Source: Candidatus Krumholzibacteriia bacterium
GTDB lineage: Bacteria; Krumholzibacteriota; Krumholzibacteriia; G020349025
Length of the DNA: 25,715 bases
Reading direction: 5' to 3'
NCBI GenBank assembly: GCA_035649275.1
Contig: DASRJW010000079.1
Coordinates: forward strand, 1-25,715
The position numbers and the translations under genes were made by a program. Position 1 is the stretch's first letter, and each line of letters starts with the position of its first letter. A model generated the notes under the pieces. The model was not told where the DNA came from. It ran no database searches and saw only the letters and a program-made list of their open reading frames with translations. This document shows positions 7,371 to 18,994 of the stretch, piece by piece.

Positions 7371-10247
7371 GTGAGCCTCTCCTTGCCAAGCCGCCGCAGC
7401 GTTGCCTCATTCTGGGCCTGGAGCCTTCTCGCCCTCGCGGCTTACGGGGGGATGGTCCGGGTTTCTCCGTGGCACGAACACTTCGTTCTCTTTCTCCTCC
7501 TCTATGCCGCCGCCTTCCTGGCGTGCTGGGGCGCGGCGCGCTGCCGTCCGGGTTTCTGGAGCATCCTCGGCGGCGCGCTCCTCTTCCGGGCGCTTCTCGT
7601 GCCGCTTCCCCCCATGCTCTCGGGGGACATTTATCGCTACGTGTGGGAGGGGCGCGTGCAAGCGGCAGGGGCGAACCCGTACCTGCTCTCGCCCCTCGCG
7701 CCGGAGCTGGCACCGCTCCGCGACCACGACTGGAGCCAGATCAATCATCCCGAGGCGACGGCGATCTATCCGCCTCTCGCCCAGCTCGTTTGCCGTGGCC
7801 TCGCGGCCAGCGGCGGCGGCGTCACGCGGTTCAAGGCCGCCTTCGTCGCTTTTGATCTCGGGGTGGTGCTGCTGCTGGGGGCGATGCTGCGCCGCCGCGG
7901 CGCATCGCTCGCGAACCTGGTGCTCTACGCTTGGAATCCTCTGGTCGTGGTGGAGGTGGCGGGCAGCGGCCACCTAGAACCGCTCGGTCTCCTGCCTTTG
8001 CTCGCGGCGCTCGTCTGGGCACACCGCCGTCCTGCCGCTGCTTGGGGCGCGCTCGCTGCCTGCATCGCGGTCAAGTACGCCGGCCTTCTGGTCGCGCCGC
8101 TTCTCGCCCGGGGCCACCGCTCCCGCGTGGGGCCGCTTCTGGCTACGGCGCTCCTCCTCGTCGTCACCTTGCCTTTCCTCAGCGCCGGAAAGGCGCTGTT
8201 CGCCTCTCTCGGTCTCTATGCCGCCAAGTGGCGCTTCAACGATCTCCTCTTCGCGCCGATCATGGGCGTCGTGGGGTCGCTCTTCGCGGCCAAGGCCCTT
8301 GCCACGCTTTTCCTCCTCGCTGTTCTCGCCCTGCTGGTCTGGCGGCGCACCGCTCTCGAAACAGCGGCGCAGCTCGTCTTCTGCACCGGTCTCCTGCTCT
8401 CTCCCACCATCCACCCTTGGTATCTGCTCTGGCCCGTCGTGCTCTTGCCGCTCGTGCCGCTCCGGCCGCTTTTCTTCTGGAGCGGGAGCATCGTCTTCGC
8501 CTACCTCTTCGTCCTGCCGCTCCGGGGCACCGAAGCGTTCGCGGCCTCACACTGGTTGCCGCGTTGCCTCGAGATCGTCCCGCCGCTCCTCGTCCTGGCC
8601 TTCGACCTGCGCCGCCGCTTGATCACCACGAAACGCTCACCCGCGCCGGTCACCGTGAAGGTCTCGGAGCGTGAATCACCCGCTCTTCCGTCGAATGCGG
8701 CGAAGGTGGCCAACCTATCGCGCGTCGCTTTGGTCATTCCCGCCCTCGACGAAGAAGAAGCCCTGCCCAAGGTGCTCGCCGACCTCGAGCGTTTGCAGCG
8801 CTCCCACCGACTGCTCGACACGATCGTCGTCGTGGACAACGGCTCCACCGATGGCACCGCGAGCATCGTGCGACGCGCCGGCGTCACGCTGCTCGAGGAG
8901 CCGCGGCGTGGTTATGGTGCGGCCTGCCTGCGGGCCCTCGCGCACCTGCGCCAGACACCGCCGGACATCGTCGTCTTCATGGACGCCGACTGCAGCGACC
9001 ACCCGGAGGACCTGCCGGCGCTCCTCCGCCCGCTCCTCGAAGGGAACTACGATCTCGTGATCGGTTCCCGCGTCCTCGGCGAGCGCGAGCCCGGCGCCCT
9101 CCTGCCCCAGGCGCGCTTCGGCAACTGGTTGGCGACGCGCCTCATCCGCGCCCGCTTCGGCTTCCGCTACACTGATCTCGGCCCTTTCCGGGCGGTGCGC
9201 TTCCGTACCCTGGAGGCCATGCGCCTCGCCGATCGCGACTTCGGCTGGACGATCGAGATGCAGATCCGCGCCTTGCAGATCGGTGCCCGCGTCACCGAGG
9301 TACCCGTGCGCTATCGCCGCCGCATCGGGCGCTCCAAGATCAGTGGCACCGTCACCGGTTCGTTGCGCGCCGGGACGAAGATCCTCGCCACCTTCTGGCG
9401 CTTGCGCCGGCCTCTCGCCTTGGCGCTTGTCGTCGCCGGGAGCTTGCCGGGTGCGCTTCGCGCCGACGGGATGCGCGGCTCGAGCCCTCCCCATGCCGTC
9501 GTCCCTGCGCCTTTCGGCACCGCCGCCGAGAACCCGGCGCTGCATTTCTCTCACCGGACCTGGAACGAGCTCCTGCAGCGCTACGTCGACAGCGAGGGCC
9601 GCGTCGACTATCGCGACCTGCAACGTATCGAATACAAGACACTGGCCGGCTACATGCAGAAACTCGTCGTAGCGCAGCCCGACGACTGGCCACGGGACGA
9701 GCAGATCGCCTTCTGGGTCAACGCCTACAACGCCGGCATCGTCTGGGCCGTGCTGCAGGGGGAATCGCCGGAGCCTCTCGTCGGGCGCGCCAAGATCTTC
9801 AAGCTCTGGAAGTTCACCGTGGCGGGGAAGGAGCGCACGCTCGACGAGATCGAGCACGAGATCCTGCGCCAGCGCTTCCAGGAGCCCCGCATCCACTTCG
9901 CCCTCGTCTGCGCCTCGACGAGCTGCCCCAAGCTGCGCCGCGAAGCCTACGGCGCCGACAGCCTGCAAGCGCAGCTCGAAGCACAGGCCCGTGATTTCCT
10001 CAACGACCGCCAGCGCAACCAGTTCCTGCCGGCCGAGGGGAAGATGCGCCTCTCCAAGATCTTCGATTGGTTCCGCGGCGACTTCGAGAAGAACGCCCCG
10101 CTGCGGCGCACGCTGGCGCCGTTCGTCGCCGACGAGGCCACGCGGCGCTGGCTGCTTTCGGATGCCCCCATCGCCATCGAGTTCCTGGACTACGACTGGA
10201 CGCTCAACGCCCAGGCACAGGGGCGCCCGGCGTCGAAGGAAGACTGA
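7371..10247 (+). CDS. Fusion of GT-C glycosyltransferase, DPM1-like GT2 and DUF547 domain
   Basis: A single 958-residue open frame with three recognisable parts. Residues 1 to about 420 are strongly hydrophobic with many membrane spans and carry GDIYRYVWEGRVQAAG (near 85) and IYPPLAQL, typical of GT-C lipid-linked mannosyltransferases (GT87-like). Residues about 451-675 are a soluble family-2 domain like dolichol-phosphate-mannose synthase: IPALDEEEA, VVDNGSTDGT near 487, MDADCSDHP near 538 and GRSKISGT. A hydrophobic stretch at about 679-698 ends in ALRAD and looks like a signal anchor. Residues about 720-945 are DUF547, with FWVNAYNAG near 781 and CASTSCPKLR near 847. Topology would place GT2 in the cytoplasm and DUF547 outside; this is inference. 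Start is GTG 7371 without a ribosome site, relying on coupling. An assembly or annotation artefact joining separate genes is possible, but no stop interrupts the frame. Confidence 0.85.
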   Translation: MSLSLPSRRSVASFWAWSLLALAAYGGMVRVSPWHEHFVLFLLLYAAAFLACWGAARCRPGFWSILGGALLFRALLVPLPPMLSGDIYRYVWEGRVQAAGANPYLLSPLAPELAPLRDHDWSQINHPEATAIYPPLAQLVCRGLAASGGGVTRFKAAFVAFDLGVVLLLGAMLRRRGASLANLVLYAWNPLVVVEVAGSGHLEPLGLLPLLAALVWAHRRPAAAWGALAACIAVKYAGLLVAPLLARGHRSRVGPLLATALLLVVTLPFLSAGKALFASLGLYAAKWRFNDLLFAPIMGVVGSLFAAKALATLFLLAVLALLVWRRTALETAAQLVFCTGLLLSPTIHPWYLLWPVVLLPLVPLRPLFFWSGSIVFAYLFVLPLRGTEAFAASHWLPRCLEIVPPLLVLAFDLRRRLITTKRSPAPVTVKVSERESPALPSNAAKVANLSRVALVIPALDEEEALPKVLADLERLQRSHRLLDTIVVVDNGSTDGTASIVRRAGVTLLEEPRRGYGAACLRALAHLRQTPPDIVVFMDADCSDHPEDLPALLRPLLEGNYDLVIGSRVLGEREPGALLPQARFGNWLATRLIRARFGFRYTDLGPFRAVRFRTLEAMRLADRDFGWTIEMQIRALQIGARVTEVPVRYRRRIGRSKISGTVTGSLRAGTKILATFWRLRRPLALALVVAGSLPGALRADGMRGSSPPHAVVPAPFGTAAENPALHFSHRTWNELLQRYVDSEGRVDYRDLQRIEYKTLAGYMQKLVVAQPDDWPRDEQIAFWVNAYNAGIVWAVLQGESPEPLVGRAKIFKLWKFTVAGKERTLDEIEHEILRQRFQEPRIHFALVCASTSCPKLRREAYGADSLQAQLEAQARDFLNDRQRNQFLPAEGKMRLSKIFDWFRGDFEKNAPLRRTLAPFVADEATRRWLLSDAPIAIEFLDYDWTLNAQAQGRPASKED

Positions 10248-10268
10248 GCCTGCCGCCCGGGCGCGCCC

Positions 10269-10298
10269 TTGCTCGCCGAGCCTCCCGCACCTTATAGT
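10269..10298 (+). promoter_or_regulatory. Promoter candidate for gcvP
   Basis: TTGCTC and TATAGT are separated by 18 bases in the 143-base gap before gcvP. The leader would contain a six-pair hairpin (GCGGCC, TCC loop, GGCCGC) at 10325-10339. No glycine riboswitch-like structure was recognised. Confidence 0.35.
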
Positions 10299-10390
10299 GG
10301 TGCAGTTCGATCGTGTTGCTGTGCGCGGCCTCCGGCCGCTCGACGAGCCCCGAACCCCAGGACTCCAGGCCAGAGACACCCGCGTCGATC

Positions 10391-13348
<2,958 letters not shown>

Positions 13349-13378
13349 GAGGCTTGCAGCAGCGCGCGCCGCGGACCG

Positions 13379-13397
13379 CTGGCGCCATTGGCGCCAG
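13379..13397 (+). terminator. Perfect 8-bp hairpin after gcvP
   Basis: CTGGCGCC, loop ATT, GGCGCCAG: a perfect stem beginning 31 bases after the gcvP stop. No T run follows. It could be a terminator helper, an RNA-stabilising hairpin or a protein-binding palindrome. Confidence 0.4.
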
Positions 13398-13433
13398 AGA
13401 CGGTCGCGCCCCGGCGCCGCCCCGTGGGCGGGT

Positions 13434-13462
13434 TTGACCGGACCCGGGGCCCTGCCTATCTT
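13434..13462 (+). promoter_or_regulatory. Sigma70-like promoter candidate for the large lipoprotein
   Basis: TTGACC and TATCTT are separated by 17 bases. Transcription would start near 13469, about 80 bases before the ATG at 13551. The leader ends in a small hairpin (CCGAC 13528-13532 with GTCGG 13540-13544) whose loop holds most of the GGAGAG ribosome site. Confidence 0.5.
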
Positions 13463-13550
13463 TCCCTCTAGTCCGTGGCGTGGGCCCGAGCGTGGTGTCG
13501 GGCCCCCCCGGAGACTCCACCCCACAACCGACCCGGAGAGTCGGCCCTCC

Positions 13551-16088
13551 ATGCGCTGTTGCCGTTGGATCGGCGCCGTCCTGCTCCTCGCGGGCTGCGG
13601 TGACAACGAACTGGGGGTGGAGAAGATCCGCCCCAACCAAGCGCCGGAAACGGTGCTTTCCAGCGGTCCACCCGACTCCACCTCGGCGACCCACTACCGG
13701 GTGCAACTCTTCTGGTCCGGCACCGACCGCGACGGCACCATCTCGCACTACGACTTCATCCTGGTGAACCATCCCCCGATCAGCGATCACATGGGAGGCG
13801 ACGACGACTCGACGCGCGTCGTCATCACCGTGCCCGCCCCGGACGACCCACGCTGGACCGGGACCACCGCCACCGATTCAACCTTCACCACCTTGGCGGA
13901 CACGCTGCGCCGAGAGCCACGGCCCGGCCCGGGAGAGAATGGTGACGACGTGCGCGAAGCACCCTACGAGCGCTGGCACACGTTCTTCGTTCGCGCCGTC
14001 GACAACGAAGGCATGCCGGATCCGACCCCGGACTATCGCTCCTTCAACTCCAGGAACATCGCCCCCACCGTGTACTTGACGGACCCGATCGAGGCCGGCA
14101 CGGACGAGGAGTTCGAAGCCCCGCCGGTGGTCATCTTCAATTGGAACGGCGAAGACCCGGTGGATGGCTCCAACAGCATCCAGCCAGTGGCGTCGCGCTT
14201 CGTCATCATCTCCACCCGCATCACGGTCTCAGGCATCGGCGACAAGTACATCAACTTCCCGGACTCCCTCTATCACCTGCCCTCGCGCTACTCCTGGAGC
14301 CCGTGGCGGCGCTGGGACCTGATCGATGGCTCGGGGAAGCAGGCGGTGATCACCGGGTTGACGCTGGCGGAGGGGACCGAGAAGGGCTACTACCTCTTCG
14401 CCGTCCAGGCCATGGACGAGGCCGGCGCCATCACCCCGGTGTTCGACTACCAGAGCGAGAAGAAGAACAACGTCGTCCGCGTGCACGTGCAAGGCAACGT
14501 CGGCCCAGTGCTCACGGTGCGCGAATTCTACCTGGGGACGCAGGCCTTCGTGGAGGGCTCGCGGCCTATCCGCCTCGACATCGCGTCGGGGCAACCGCTG
14601 CGCTTCCGGTGGAGCGGCAGCGCTGCGACCTACGGCGGCCAGATCGTCGCCTACCGCTATGGCTGGGACATCGCCGATCCGGACAATCCCTTGGAGTGGT
14701 CGAGCTGGAGCGCCAGCACCACCTCGGCGCCGGCCCGTTCCTTCGCCACCGGCTCGCATCGTTTCTACCTGCAAGTGCGCGACAACGCCGAATCGATCAC
14801 CCAGGCGGTCTACGAACTCACGGCCCACACCGTGACCAGGGCCCGCTCCCTCCTGTGGGTGGACGACACGGACTGGCAGACCGATGTCAGCCAGGAGTTG
14901 CAGGAGACGACGCGCTGGCTCCAGGTCCTCGGCCAGATCGCCACGGACAACGGCTTCCTCTTCGATCCGAACCTGGACGTCTTCGAGATGGAAGAGAACC
15001 GCCGCGAGCCGCCACCGATTCAAAAGGTCTTCGACTACAAGGCCATCGTGTGGAGCAACCGCAGCGGCCGCAACGGCAGCTCCGCCTTGCGCCGGGCAGC
15101 GCAGTTCGTCGACCCCATCCCGTCGCGCAATCAGAACTCGGCGCGGGGCTTCAACTACATCAACATCTACCTGGCCAACGGCGGCTGTCTGTGGATCAAC
15201 GGGTTCCGCCCGGCCAGGCAGCTGTGGCCGGACGAGCGCCTGCCCGGGGAGGAATACCTGGCGGTCAACGTCACCCAATGGGAGGACCCCTTCGAGCAGC
15301 ATCCTCCCGGGATTGACTCTGTGGGCACCGCGAGCCTGCTGTACAAAATGGGGATCGAGATGTTCGACGTGGGCTCGTCGGTGGAGATCGAGCGTTTCCA
15401 TCGCGACCACTTCTGCCGCGGCCCGAGGCGCTACGCCGTCCCCCGCGGCGACCCACAGCGCACCACCTCCAGCACCGACGCCGGACACTTCCACACCCTG
15501 GACGTGCCGATGGCGGACGTCGAGGCTTTCGTACCGGTCAGCCGCACCTACGAAACCTCTCAGGACGCGTCGCGCACTCACGTGCACACGGTGACGCTCA
15601 GTGCCGACGACTTCGCCGCCTTGAAGAGGGGAGAAACGCGCACGGTCACGAGCTCCGAGGGCGCGTTGCCGGTGCCACACCAGCACACCTTCGTCGTGCA
15701 TGACCAGGTGGGCAACTGGGGCGCACCGCCGCTCTCCGTCTCTCTCGCCTGGCCGCAAGCGGGCACGGGAGGGCGCACCAACATCGAGATCTACAACATG
15801 CCCGGTGCCATGCGGAACGAGTCGCCGCCGCTCATCCCTCTGCCCGGCATCTCCGTGGTGCTGTACAGCTACCTCAGCCTCGGCAAGCCCGAGGACCCTT
15901 TGTTCTACCCCGATACGGCAGACAACCAGCCGATGTTCGTACTCGCCAAAGGCACGCCCGCGGACGCGCGTTTCACCCGCGCTTTCTGCGGCTTCGAGAT
16001 CTACGCCCTCGAGGCCGTCTCCCATCGCCAGCTGACGGAGTACCTCCTGGTGCGGCATTTCGGCCTCGGGCAGAGCACACTTCCCTGA
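13551..16088 (+). CDS. Large lipoprotein with Ig/FnIII-like modules and an HxHT module
   Basis: An 845-residue protein. MRCCRWIGAVLLLAGC is a lipoprotein signal with lipobox LAGC, so the mature chain starts at Cys16 with a lipid anchor. Three beta-sandwich-like repeats follow (about 25-170, 180-315, 320-430), marked by phrases such as LFWSGTDRDGTISHYDF, FNWNGEDPVDGS and FRWSGSAATYGG, as in fibronectin type III-like extracellular modules. From about 433 (LLWVDDTDW, DYKAIVWSN, YLANGGCLWING) the sequence looks like a Rossmann-like, glutamine-amidotransferase-type fold, resumed near 725-845 (NIEIYNMPGA, VLYSYLSLGKP). Between these, residues about 640-720 carry HFHT, HVHT and HQHT. The role is unknown; surface binding or metal binding are possibilities. 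The N-terminal start is set by the lipobox. The open frame extends upstream into gcvP only as a shadow. Confidence 0.85.
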   Translation: MRCCRWIGAVLLLAGCGDNELGVEKIRPNQAPETVLSSGPPDSTSATHYRVQLFWSGTDRDGTISHYDFILVNHPPISDHMGGDDDSTRVVITVPAPDDPRWTGTTATDSTFTTLADTLRREPRPGPGENGDDVREAPYERWHTFFVRAVDNEGMPDPTPDYRSFNSRNIAPTVYLTDPIEAGTDEEFEAPPVVIFNWNGEDPVDGSNSIQPVASRFVIISTRITVSGIGDKYINFPDSLYHLPSRYSWSPWRRWDLIDGSGKQAVITGLTLAEGTEKGYYLFAVQAMDEAGAITPVFDYQSEKKNNVVRVHVQGNVGPVLTVREFYLGTQAFVEGSRPIRLDIASGQPLRFRWSGSAATYGGQIVAYRYGWDIADPDNPLEWSSWSASTTSAPARSFATGSHRFYLQVRDNAESITQAVYELTAHTVTRARSLLWVDDTDWQTDVSQELQETTRWLQVLGQIATDNGFLFDPNLDVFEMEENRREPPPIQKVFDYKAIVWSNRSGRNGSSALRRAAQFVDPIPSRNQNSARGFNYINIYLANGGCLWINGFRPARQLWPDERLPGEEYLAVNVTQWEDPFEQHPPGIDSVGTASLLYKMGIEMFDVGSSVEIERFHRDHFCRGPRRYAVPRGDPQRTTSSTDAGHFHTLDVPMADVEAFVPVSRTYETSQDASRTHVHTVTLSADDFAALKRGETRTVTSSEGALPVPHQHTFVVHDQVGNWGAPPLSVSLAWPQAGTGGRTNIEIYNMPGAMRNESPPLIPLPGISVVLYSYLSLGKPEDPLFYPDTADNQPMFVLAKGTPADARFTRAFCGFEIYALEAVSHRQLTEYLLVRHFGLGQSTLP

Positions 16089-16126
16089 GCGCCCTTTCTC
16101 CGCACGGGAAGCCCCGCCGCTTGGCC

Positions 16127-16156
16127 TTGACTTTGCAAGTCAAAGTACTTTATAAA
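16127..16156 (+). promoter_or_regulatory. Promoter with nested palindromic operator, ankyrin lipoprotein gene
   Basis: TTGACT (16127-16132) and TATAAA (16151-16156) are 18 bases apart. Over the -35 box and spacer lie three overlapping palindromes: TTGACTT/AAGTCAA with a TGC loop (16127-16143), ACTTTG/CAAAGT with a five-base gap (16130-16146), and AAAGTACTTT (16142-16151). The block is clearly richer in A and T than its surroundings. The placement suggests repression by a dimeric DNA-binding protein; the regulator is not in the window. Confidence 0.6.
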
Positions 16157-16164
16157 TGGGTCCT

Positions 16165-16193
16165 GAGACCGCGGGCGGCGGCGCGCCGGTCTC
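16165..16193 (+). other. Leader hairpin of the ankyrin lipoprotein gene
   Basis: GAGACCG (16165-16171) pairs with CGGTCTC (16187-16193) across a 15-base G+C-rich loop, starting right after the expected transcription start and ending 34 bases before the ribosome site. It may protect the 5' end; no riboswitch family was recognised. Confidence 0.3.
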
Positions 16194-16241
16194 GGGAGTT
16201 GCCCACGCCGCTGCGGCCGGCCTCGACAAGGAGATCCGTCC

Positions 16242-16940
16242 ATGCGACTTCCCGCCCGTTTCGCCCTGGCCCTCGCACTCTGGCTTTGCGGCTGCTATGA
16301 CATGAACGACCCCGCTGACCCCGCGGTGCTCCAGGCCGTGGCCCAGGAGGACATGCCCCGGCTCCGTCAGCTCCTCGACGCCGGCACACCGCCCGATGCC
16401 CCCGGAGTCCGGGTCGGCTTCACCCCCTTGCAGATCGCGGCGCGACAAGGCTCCCTCGAGACCATCCGCCTCCTGGTTGCCGCCGGTGCCGATCCGAACC
16501 TCGCCACGGGCAGGAACGGCTGGACCCCGCTCCTGCACGCCATCCACAAGCACCAGGTGGAGGCGGTGGACGAGCTCCTGCGACAGGGGGCAGCGGTCGA
16601 CGCCCCGGGCACTTCGGGGCTCACCCCGCTGGTGATGGCGGCTGGCTACGGGCAGACCGACATGGTGGACATGCTGCTCGAGCATGGCGCCGACGTCTGG
16701 AAGCCAAAGAGCGGCGGCCCTTTGCTGGCGGCGGTGACTGGGAATTTCGACATCGACGCTATGACCATCGGCTGCTGTCAGACGGAAACGGTACGGGCGC
16801 TGCTCGCCCACGAGCCGAGCCTCCGCCAGCAGGCCGGGAACCTGGGGCCTTTGACCAAGCTCTACCTCCACCTGCGCTGCCACGACGTCGTCACGCTGCT
16901 CAGCGCTCCCGAGGGCGAGGTCAAAAACCCAGACAAATAA
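16242..16940 (+). CDS. Ankyrin-repeat lipoprotein
   Basis: A 232-residue protein. Residues 1-18 (hydrophobic ALALALW followed by LCGC) form a lipoprotein signal with Cys18 as the lipidated residue. The rest is built from about four ankyrin repeats, recognisable by their TPL helix starts: near 28-58 (degenerate), 60-91 (FTPLQIAARQG, GADPNLA), 93-125 (WTPLLHAIHKH, GAAVDAP) and 127-158 (LTPLVMAAGYG, HGADVW), then a looser region with CCQTETVRALL. Ankyrin repeats bind proteins, so a periplasmic or outer-membrane adaptor is likely; the partner is unknown. ATG 16242 has AAGGAG eight bases upstream, the best ribosome site of the plus-strand genes. It stands alone between its own promoter and a strong hairpin, so it is a single-gene unit that appears specifically regulated. 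Confidence 0.88.
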   Translation: MRLPARFALALALWLCGCYDMNDPADPAVLQAVAQEDMPRLRQLLDAGTPPDAPGVRVGFTPLQIAARQGSLETIRLLVAAGADPNLATGRNGWTPLLHAIHKHQVEAVDELLRQGAAVDAPGTSGLTPLVMAAGYGQTDMVDMLLEHGADVWKPKSGGPLLAAVTGNFDIDAMTIGCCQTETVRALLAHEPSLRQQAGNLGPLTKLYLHLRCHDVVTLLSAPEGEVKNPDK

Positions 16941-16992
16941 GTAGTGACGAGAACTGACGAAGCGTAGGGCTGCCGGAGTGTTCCTGCCTCCC

Positions 16993-17023
16993 CTTCCAGG
17001 CGGCCGCAAGCGCTGCCAGGAAG
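16993..17023 (+). terminator. Long hairpin after the ankyrin gene
   Basis: A 31-base inverted repeat starting CTTCC and ending GGAAG: twelve pairs, including one G-U, with a single A-A mismatch. It lies 53 bases after the ankyrin stop. No T run follows. The remaining gap to pckG (17024-17182) holds a weak TTGCCC/TAGCCT promoter-like pair at 17043-17072 and nothing else supported. Confidence 0.45.
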
Positions 17024-17182
17024 TCCAAACGCCATACCCGCCTTGCCCCGCCTGGCGCGGTCCGCGTAGCCTCTAGGGTGATTCTCGCTGCGCCACCGAG
17101 CGCATACATTCCGGTGGGTGGCGCACCTGCCCTCCAACAATCCCGGCGCGAGACCGGCGGTTTCCCCTCCCCGAGGAGCCCC

Positions 17183-18994
17183 ATGAGCACCACGCAATCC
17201 GTCCCCACCCTCACGAGCAATCCCGAGCTCCTGGCTTGGATCGAAGAGGTGACGCGGATGCTGCAACCCGAAACCGTCCGCTGGTGCGACGGCTCTCGGG
17301 AGGAGTACCAAGAAATGCTCGAGCTCCTGGTGGCCACGGGCACCGCGATGTGGCTCAACCCGGAGAAGCGCCCCCACTCCATCCTGGTGCGCTCCGATCC
17401 CGCCGATGTCGCCCGAGTCGAGGACCGCACCTTCATTTGCTCGGAGAAGAAGGACGACGCCGGGCCCACGAACCACTGGATCGCACCGGCGGAGATGAAG
17501 GCGACGTTACGCGGGCACTACAGCGGCGCCATGGCCGGTCGCACCCTGTACGTCATTCCCTATTCGATGGGACCGGTGGGCTCGCCCATCGCCAAGATCG
17601 GCGTCATGGTCTCCGACTCGCCTTACGTCGTGGCCAACATGCACCTCATGACGCGGGTGGGTACACGGGTCCTGGAGGTGCTGGGGGATAGCAACGAGTT
17701 CGTACGCGGCATCCACTCCGTCGGCTACCCACTCGCGGATCCCAAGAAAGCCGACGTCGCGTGGCCGAACGACACGCAGCACAAATACATCGCCCATTTC
17801 CCGGAAACCCGGGAGATCTGGTCCTATGGCTCGGGCTACGGCGGCAACGCCTTGCTCGGCAAGAAGTGCCACGCCCTGCGCATCGCTTCGGTGCAAGCCC
17901 ACGACGAGGGCTGGCTCGCGGAGCACATGCTGATCCTCAAGCTCACGAATCCCGCCGGCAAGGTGAAGTTCATCGCCGGCGCTTTCCCTTCGGCCTGCGG
18001 CAAGACCAATCTGGCGATGATGAATCCCACCATTCCCGGCTGGAAGGTCGAGACCGTGGGCGACGACATCGCCTGGATGAAGTGTGGCAAGGACGGCCGT
18101 CTCTACGCCATCAATCCCGAGTCGGGCTTCTTCGGGGTCGCGCCGGGCACGTCGATGACGAGCAATCCCAATGCCCTCAAGACGCTCTACGCCAACAGCA
18201 TCTTCACCAACTGCGCCCTGACGCCGGACGGTGACATCTACTGGCAGCAGATGCTCGAGCACGAGCCGCCGGCGCTCATCGACTGGCTGCGCCGTCCGTG
18301 GCAGCCGGGCTGCGGCCGTGACGCCGCGCATCCGAACGCGCGCTTCACCACGCCGGCGCGGCAGTGCCCGGTGATCGCGCCCGAATGGGAAGACCCGAAG
18401 GGCGTTCCCATCAGCGCCATCCTCTTCGGCGGCCGCCGAGCCACCACGGTGCCGCTGGTCACGGAAGCGAGGAGCTGGCGGCACGGCACCTTCCTCGGCG
18501 CCATCATGGGCTCCGAGAAGACCGCTGCTGCGGCCGGCAAGGTTGGCGAGCTGCGCCGCGATCCCATGGCGATGCTGCCGTTCTGCGGCTACCACATGGG
18601 GGACTACTTCGCGCACTGGCTGCGCATGGGCGAACGGGGCGGCGACGCCATGCCGCGCCTCTACTACGTCAACTGGTTCCGCAAAGGCCCGAGCGGGCGC
18701 TTCCTCTGGCCGGGATACGGCGAGAACAGCCGCGTGCTCAAGTGGGTGTTCGAGCGCTGCGAGGGCGGTGCCGCGTCGACGGAAACACCCATCGGACTTC
18801 TGCCCGCTCCTGGGGCTCTCGACACGAGCGGCCTCGCGATCCCCGCCGCCGACCTGCAAGAACTCCTGCGCGTCGACGTAGCCGGCTGGAAAGAGGAGAT
18901 TCCTTCGATTCGCCGGCACTTCGAGACCTTCGGCAGCAAACTGCCGCAAGGTTTGCGCGATGAGCTGGCGGCGCTGGAGCAGCGACTCGGCTGA
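17183..18994 (+). CDS. pckG: Phosphoenolpyruvate carboxykinase (GTP)
   Basis: Converts oxaloacetate and GTP to phosphoenolpyruvate, CO2 and GDP in the cytoplasm, the committing step from TCA intermediates to gluconeogenesis. The 603-residue length fits the GTP-dependent family (about 600), not the ATP-dependent one (about 530). Visible motifs are the P-loop [13 protein letters not shown] near 269, whose cysteine is typical of GTP-type enzymes, [20 protein letters not shown] near 293, and [16 protein letters not shown]. The ATG at 17183 has GAGGAG four bases upstream and its N-terminus ([13 protein letters not shown]) matches the family; an upstream GTG in the same frame would add a proline- and serine-rich extension and is rejected. 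With glutamate dehydrogenase and the glycine decarboxylase nearby, it fits growth on amino acids. Its stop codon lies within a stem-loop. Confidence 0.97.
   Translation: MSTTQSVPTLTSNPELLAWIEEVTRMLQPETVRWCDGSREEYQEMLELLVATGTAMWLNPEKRPHSILVRSDPADVARVEDRTFICSEKKDDAGPTNHWIAPAEMKATLRGHYSGAMAGRTLYVIPYSMGPVGSPIAKIGVMVSDSPYVVANMHLMTRVGTRVLEVLGDSNEFVRGIHSVGYPLADPKKADVAWPNDTQHKYIAHFPETREIWSYGSGYGGNALLGKKCHALRIASVQAHDEGWLAEHMLILKLTNPAGKVKFIAGAFPSACGKTNLAMMNPTIPGWKVETVGDDIAWMKCGKDGRLYAINPESGFFGVAPGTSMTSNPNALKTLYANSIFTNCALTPDGDIYWQQMLEHEPPALIDWLRRPWQPGCGRDAAHPNARFTTPARQCPVIAPEWEDPKGVPISAILFGGRRATTVPLVTEARSWRHGTFLGAIMGSEKTAAAAGKVGELRRDPMAMLPFCGYHMGDYFAHWLRMGERGGDAMPRLYYVNWFRKGPSGRFLWPGYGENSRVLKWVFERCEGGAASTETPIGLLPAPGALDTSGLAIPAADLQELLRVDVAGWKEEIPSIRRHFETFGSKLPQGLRDELAALEQRLG

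Noticed and set aside
10254-10263. CGCCCGGGCG palindrome just after the fusion gene
   Set aside because: A loopless ten-base palindrome is common at this G+C and cannot fold well as a terminator.
8715-10379. Minus-strand 554-codon open frame
   Set aside because: Antisense to the GT2 and DUF547 parts of the fusion, which show clear family motifs.
10248-10390. Glycine riboswitch upstream of gcvP
   Set aside because: The leader is too short after the likely promoter and shows only a six-pair hairpin, with none of the conserved glycine aptamer elements recognised.
14229-16058. Minus-strand 609-codon open frame
   Set aside because: Antisense to the large lipoprotein; composition of a shadow frame.
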